Assembly (NCBI GenBank): GCA_937901265.1
Contig: CALCHA010000310.1
Span: 1-7,709 of the forward strand
From: an uncultured Phycisphaerales bacterium
GTDB taxonomy: Bacteria; Planctomycetota; Phycisphaerae; WQYP01
DNA length: 7,709 nt
Reading direction: 5' to 3'
Below are positions 5,638-7,709 of this stretch, one piece after another. Position numbers and translations under genes: made by a program. Under the pieces are notes generated by a model, which saw only the letters and a program-made list of their open reading frames with translations, did no database searches and was not told the DNA's origin. Positions within the stretch are counted from its first letter, which is position 1, and every line of letters begins with the position of its first letter.

Positions 5638-6645
5638 ATGATGCGTATGAATCGCCGAAAAAAACGACCGTTGTGGGTCGCGGTGCCGATGTATGGCGCA
5701 GCGGCCGTGGTGGCTGCATGGGGCTTGTGGCAGTTTTCGAACTTCCGCCAGAAGCTGCTGGCTGACGTGCCGGCACCGGTGCATTCGTCGGTGGCCGCGG
5801 AGGATCCCTCTGCGGAAGTGCAGACGCTGATGCTCGACGACAGCCGGACGACCGATCCCTGGGCCAATGCGACGACGCCGACACTGGGCGCTGTGGTGGG
5901 GGAGGCGGCGGGCGCGGGGCGTGGAGAGGCGGGCGCCGCGGCTGCGCCGGCGCGCACCCCCGACGAGTGGCTGACCATGGGGAGCACGCTGCTCAACCAG
6001 AATCGCGTTCCGCAGGGGCGCGCGGCACTCAATGCAGCGCTGCTGATCCTGGGCAATGACACCCGCGCGCCGATCCTGCGGCAGCAGCTCGCGGCGATGA
6101 ATACGAACATTTTTCTCGGCGCCGCCATCGTGCCGGAAGATACCGCCGCACCGGTGGTGGAGATCCGGCCGGGGGACTCGTTCCTGAAGATCGGCCGCCG
6201 GTATGACATTCCGGCGGGACTCCTGGAGAGCCTGAATCCCGGGGTGAACTCGCGCAGCCTGCGGACCGGGGGCGGCATCAAGGTGGTGCAGGGGCCGTTT
6301 CATCTGCGTTACACGAAGTCGGGGCGGCGGCTGGACCTGTATGCGCGTGATTTGTACGTGAAGTCGTACGATGCGATCGTGGAGGAGGGGGACCTGCTCC
6401 CGCGCGGGACCTACCGTATCAAGGCCGCCACCAAGATCACCGTCGGCGGGACGGTGTGGGTGGGCTTTGAGGGGGTTTCGGCGGAGGCGCGGCAAATCAC
6501 AATCGGCTGGATTTATGGCTCGTCCGGGCCGCGGCTCGGGCGCAACCGCGGGCTGCCCTCGGGGCTGAAGGTTAGCGACGAGGACATGCGACAACTGTAC
6601 AATACGGTGGTTGAATCAGACTCCTTGCTGCGGGTGGAGCCTTAA
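5638..6645 (+). CDS. Membrane-anchored LysM protein with a degenerate L,D-transpeptidase (YkuD-like) domain
   Basis: A 335-residue envelope protein. A basic N-terminus (MMRMNRRKKR) precedes one membrane helix (about 12-32), so the rest should lie outside the membrane. A low-complexity spacer (about 80-107) leads to a short TPR-like helical pair (about 108-155), then a LysM peptidoglycan-binding module (about 173-217: VEIRPGDSFLKIGRRYDIP, LNPG). Residues 219-335 follow the YkuD fold of planctomycetal L,D-transpeptidases: RLDLYARDLYVKSY, LPRGTYRIK, VWVGFEGV and SDEDMRQLYNTVVESDS match it in order. The catalytic residues do not. In the usual IHGT motif His is Tyr293 (WIYGS), and in the usual S-x-G-C-I/V-R motif Cys is Gly309 and Arg is Lys311 (LPSGLKV). 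The whole protein has no Cys. Homology continues in frame on both sides, so this is not a frameshift. It is probably an inactive wall-binding or scaffold protein. It starts 39 nt after fau without a clear ribosome site. Confidence 0.85.
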   Translation: MMRMNRRKKRPLWVAVPMYGAAAVVAAWGLWQFSNFRQKLLADVPAPVHSSVAAEDPSAEVQTLMLDDSRTTDPWANATTPTLGAVVGEAAGAGRGEAGAAAAPARTPDEWLTMGSTLLNQNRVPQGRAALNAALLILGNDTRAPILRQQLAAMNTNIFLGAAIVPEDTAAPVVEIRPGDSFLKIGRRYDIPAGLLESLNPGVNSRSLRTGGGIKVVQGPFHLRYTKSGRRLDLYARDLYVKSYDAIVEEGDLLPRGTYRIKAATKITVGGTVWVGFEGVSAEARQITIGWIYGSSGPRLGRNRGLPSGLKVSDEDMRQLYNTVVESDSLLRVEP

Positions 6646-6654
6646 TGTTGCTGC

Positions 6655-6676
6655 GCGATCCGCAGGGGCGGATCGC
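6655..6676. terminator. Perfect 9-bp hairpin after the LysM gene
   Basis: GCGATCCGC (6655-6663) and GCGGATCGC (6668-6676) are exact reverse complements with a 4-nt loop (AGGG), starting 10 nt after the stop codon at 6643-6645. Position and strength suggest a transcription end or RNA 3'-end stabiliser for the LysM gene. No T-tract follows on either strand, so it is not a textbook intrinsic terminator, and termination is inferred. Confidence 0.45.
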
Positions 6677-6720
6677 CGGCGGCACTTCGACCCTGCGAAA
6701 TCGCCTTTCTCCCGCGAGTT

Positions 6721-6724
6721 GAGG
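6721..6724 (+). promoter_or_regulatory. Likely ribosome binding site of the zinc-ribbon gene
   Basis: GAGG, within TTGAGG, lies 4 nt before the ATG at 6729. The spacing is short, but it is the best match near this start and agrees with the immediate zinc-ribbon N-terminus. Confidence 0.4.
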
Positions 6725-6728
6725 CCCT

Positions 6729-7613
6729 ATGCCCGTCAATGTCCACTGCACCCAATGCGCGGCCGACCTGCTGGTTGACGATGGCTTCAAGGGCGGCGTT
6801 TGTCGCTGCTCCTCGTGCGGGACGCTGTTGAACGTCCCGGGCGACGTTCCGGCGCCGGAGGATGCGGCAACACCCGCCCCGCCGCGGCGAAAGCGTCCGT
6901 CAAATCCCAATGCGGATCCCTCGCTGCAACGGGACAACCAGCAGGAACTCAAGCAGCGGACGGGGGTGTTTCCGGCGTTGACGGAGCTGATCGGGTCATC
7001 GTCGGGGCTGCAGGGGGGACGGCAGATTCCGCCCGCGCAGCAGGGGCACCCGTCGGAGTCGGCGCTGGGGCTGTCGCCGCCGAGTCCGAACGCGGCGCTG
7101 GAGGCCCCGAGCTTTGATATTCCCATCTCGCCCGAGGCGCCACCGGCACCGCGGCAACCCGCCGCGCAACCCGCCGCACCGCTCCCGGTTTCGCCACCGC
7201 CGCCCCCACCGCCCGTTACGCCAACGGTTGCGCCGGCGCAGCGATCAAAGCATTGGTCGATGGTTCTTTTCGTGGTGCTGGGGCTGGTCGCGGGGGTAGG
7301 CGCGGTATTCGTGATTCAGGCGATGCGTCCGCCGGCGGCTCCCTCACCCGTGCCGACAGTGACGTGGCGAGCGATCGGACCCGTCGCGCCGGCCGTGGTG
7401 CCGCTGCTGCCCGTGGCGGTAATTCCCGCATCGGCGTCGGCGTCAGCACCGGCAACGCTGCCGGAAACGGCGCCGGCAAACGTGCCGGCGACGGTCCCCG
7501 CTACGGTACCCGCAACGCTTGCCGCCGAGACCCAGCCCGCGGCTACAGTGCCGGCGGCACCTGCCACCACGATTCCCGCGTTGCCAACCACGGCACCGGC
7601 GACGGAACCCTGA
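6729..7613 (+). CDS. Zinc-ribbon, Pro/Ala-rich single-pass membrane protein of unknown function
   Basis: A 294-residue protein I cannot assign to a named function. The first 35 residues form a zinc ribbon: HCTQC (Cys7, Cys10), a short hairpin, then CSSC (Cys27, Cys30), with an additional Cys25 between. This resembles the small MJ0042/DUF-type zinc-finger starts common in planctomycetes and deltaproteobacteria. Residues about 40-172 are a disordered-looking linker rich in Pro, Ala and Gln, including a run of Pro around 156-162. One membrane helix (about 176-198: MVLFVVLGLVAGVGAVFVIQ) follows Lys/Arg-rich residues, so the zinc ribbon is probably cytosolic and the C-terminus outside. The C-terminal 96 residues are low-complexity Ala/Pro/Thr/Val with a PAT(V/L) repeat (241-264). 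The gene begins 83 nt after the LysM gene, past a strong hairpin, so it may be transcribed separately. The frame is genuine because the Cys pattern and helix are in place, although the composition is biased. Confidence 0.8.
   Translation: MPVNVHCTQCAADLLVDDGFKGGVCRCSSCGTLLNVPGDVPAPEDAATPAPPRRKRPSNPNADPSLQRDNQQELKQRTGVFPALTELIGSSSGLQGGRQIPPAQQGHPSESALGLSPPSPNAALEAPSFDIPISPEAPPAPRQPAAQPAAPLPVSPPPPPPPVTPTVAPAQRSKHWSMVLFVVLGLVAGVGAVFVIQAMRPPAAPSPVPTVTWRAIGPVAPAVVPLLPVAVIPASASASAPATLPETAPANVPATVPATVPATLAAETQPAATVPAAPATTIPALPTTAPATEP
7449..7520 (+). repeat. Six-copy 12-nt tandem repeat encoding PAT(V/L) tetrapeptides
   Basis: Six consecutive 12-nt units start at 7449, 7461, 7473, 7485, 7497 and 7509, for example CCGGCAACGCTG, CCGGCAAACGTG and CCCGCAACGCTT. 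In the zinc-ribbon frame they encode PATL, PETA, PANV, PATV, PATV and PATL (residues 241-264). The period is a multiple of three, so copy-number change would keep the frame. Related Pro/Ala/Thr sequence continues to the stop codon without clear periodicity. Confidence 0.7.
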
Positions 7614-7635
7614 CATTTCGAAAGCTCACCGCGGA

Positions 7636-7709
7636 CTATCTCGCTGCGTCGTTGGCGGGCGCGGGGAGCTGGTAGGTGAGCTTGCGCAGGACCAGCGAAG
7701 GCAGGGCAG
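7636..7709 (-). CDS. Probable C-terminal end of a converging gene (partial)
   Basis: On the minus strand one frame entering from the right edge reads 23 residues, starting ALPSLVLRKLTYQLP, and ends with TAG at 7638-7636. Its composition looks more protein-like than the other two minus-strand frames, which are Pro/Ser/Arg-rich. It would converge on the zinc-ribbon gene, leaving a 22-nt gap. The stretch is too short to name a family and it could be chance; the call rests on composition and spacing only. Confidence 0.35.
   Translation of the reverse strand, partial: ALPSLVLRKLTYQLPAPANDAAR

Noticed and set aside
6505..6580. A frameshift as the explanation for the missing catalytic Cys and His in the YkuD-like domain
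   Set aside because: Conserved residues before (VWVGFEGV) and after (SDEDMRQLY) the motif are in the same frame, and neither alternative frame restores an HG...GCxR pattern.
5314..6594. A 426-codon minus-strand open frame opposite fau and the LysM gene
   Set aside because: It is Arg/Pro/His-rich with no motif, while the plus-strand frames show clear family patterns.

Overview
The window is a strongly GC-rich piece of bacterial chromosome with seven complete protein genes and the probable end of an eighth. The source is most likely a planctomycete-type bacterium, possibly of the Phycisphaerae. This is inferred from three things: a LysM plus YkuD-like envelope protein of the planctomycetal kind, a small zinc-ribbon membrane protein with a long Pro/Ala-rich body, and the scarcity of strong Shine-Dalgarno sites. 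No marker gene settles the taxonomy. I see no rRNA, tRNA, CRISPR array, insertion sequence or phage gene.

Layout. Bases 1-205 are a non-coding leader with a purine-rich degenerate 9-nt repeat (22-66) and a strong hairpin (158-176). Then comes pdhC (206-1579, +), the E2 dihydrolipoamide acetyltransferase of a 2-oxoacid dehydrogenase complex. Facing it on the minus strand is a two-gene unit: an App1/DUF2183-type phosphatase (3402-2401), then a HAD subfamily I phosphatase (2343-1636). Divergent from that unit, starting at 3498, are rarA (replication-fork AAA+ ATPase), fau (5-formyltetrahydrofolate cyclo-ligase), a membrane-anchored LysM/L,D-transpeptidase-like protein (5638-6645) and a zinc-ribbon single-pass membrane protein (6729-7613). 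A short reading frame entering from the right edge on the minus strand (7709-7636) is probably the C-terminus of a converging gene.

How the genes work together. pdhC (central carbon metabolism), rarA (fork repair) and fau (folate salvage) are unrelated housekeeping functions, and their adjacency does not look like one pathway. The two minus-strand genes both encode HAD-fold, aspartate-dependent phosphatases and are probably co-transcribed. The last two plus-strand genes both encode envelope-associated proteins.

The most unusual observation is that the L,D-transpeptidase-like protein keeps the fold's sequence landmarks but has lost the catalytic His and Cys. It has no cysteine anywhere, so it looks like a pseudoenzyme or cell-wall-binding scaffold. 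Other points of note are a six-unit 12-nt repeat encoding a PAT(V/L) tetrapeptide series in the zinc-ribbon protein, and several perfect GC-rich hairpins at gene ends without a T-tract. I found no evidence for a wholly new multi-gene system here.
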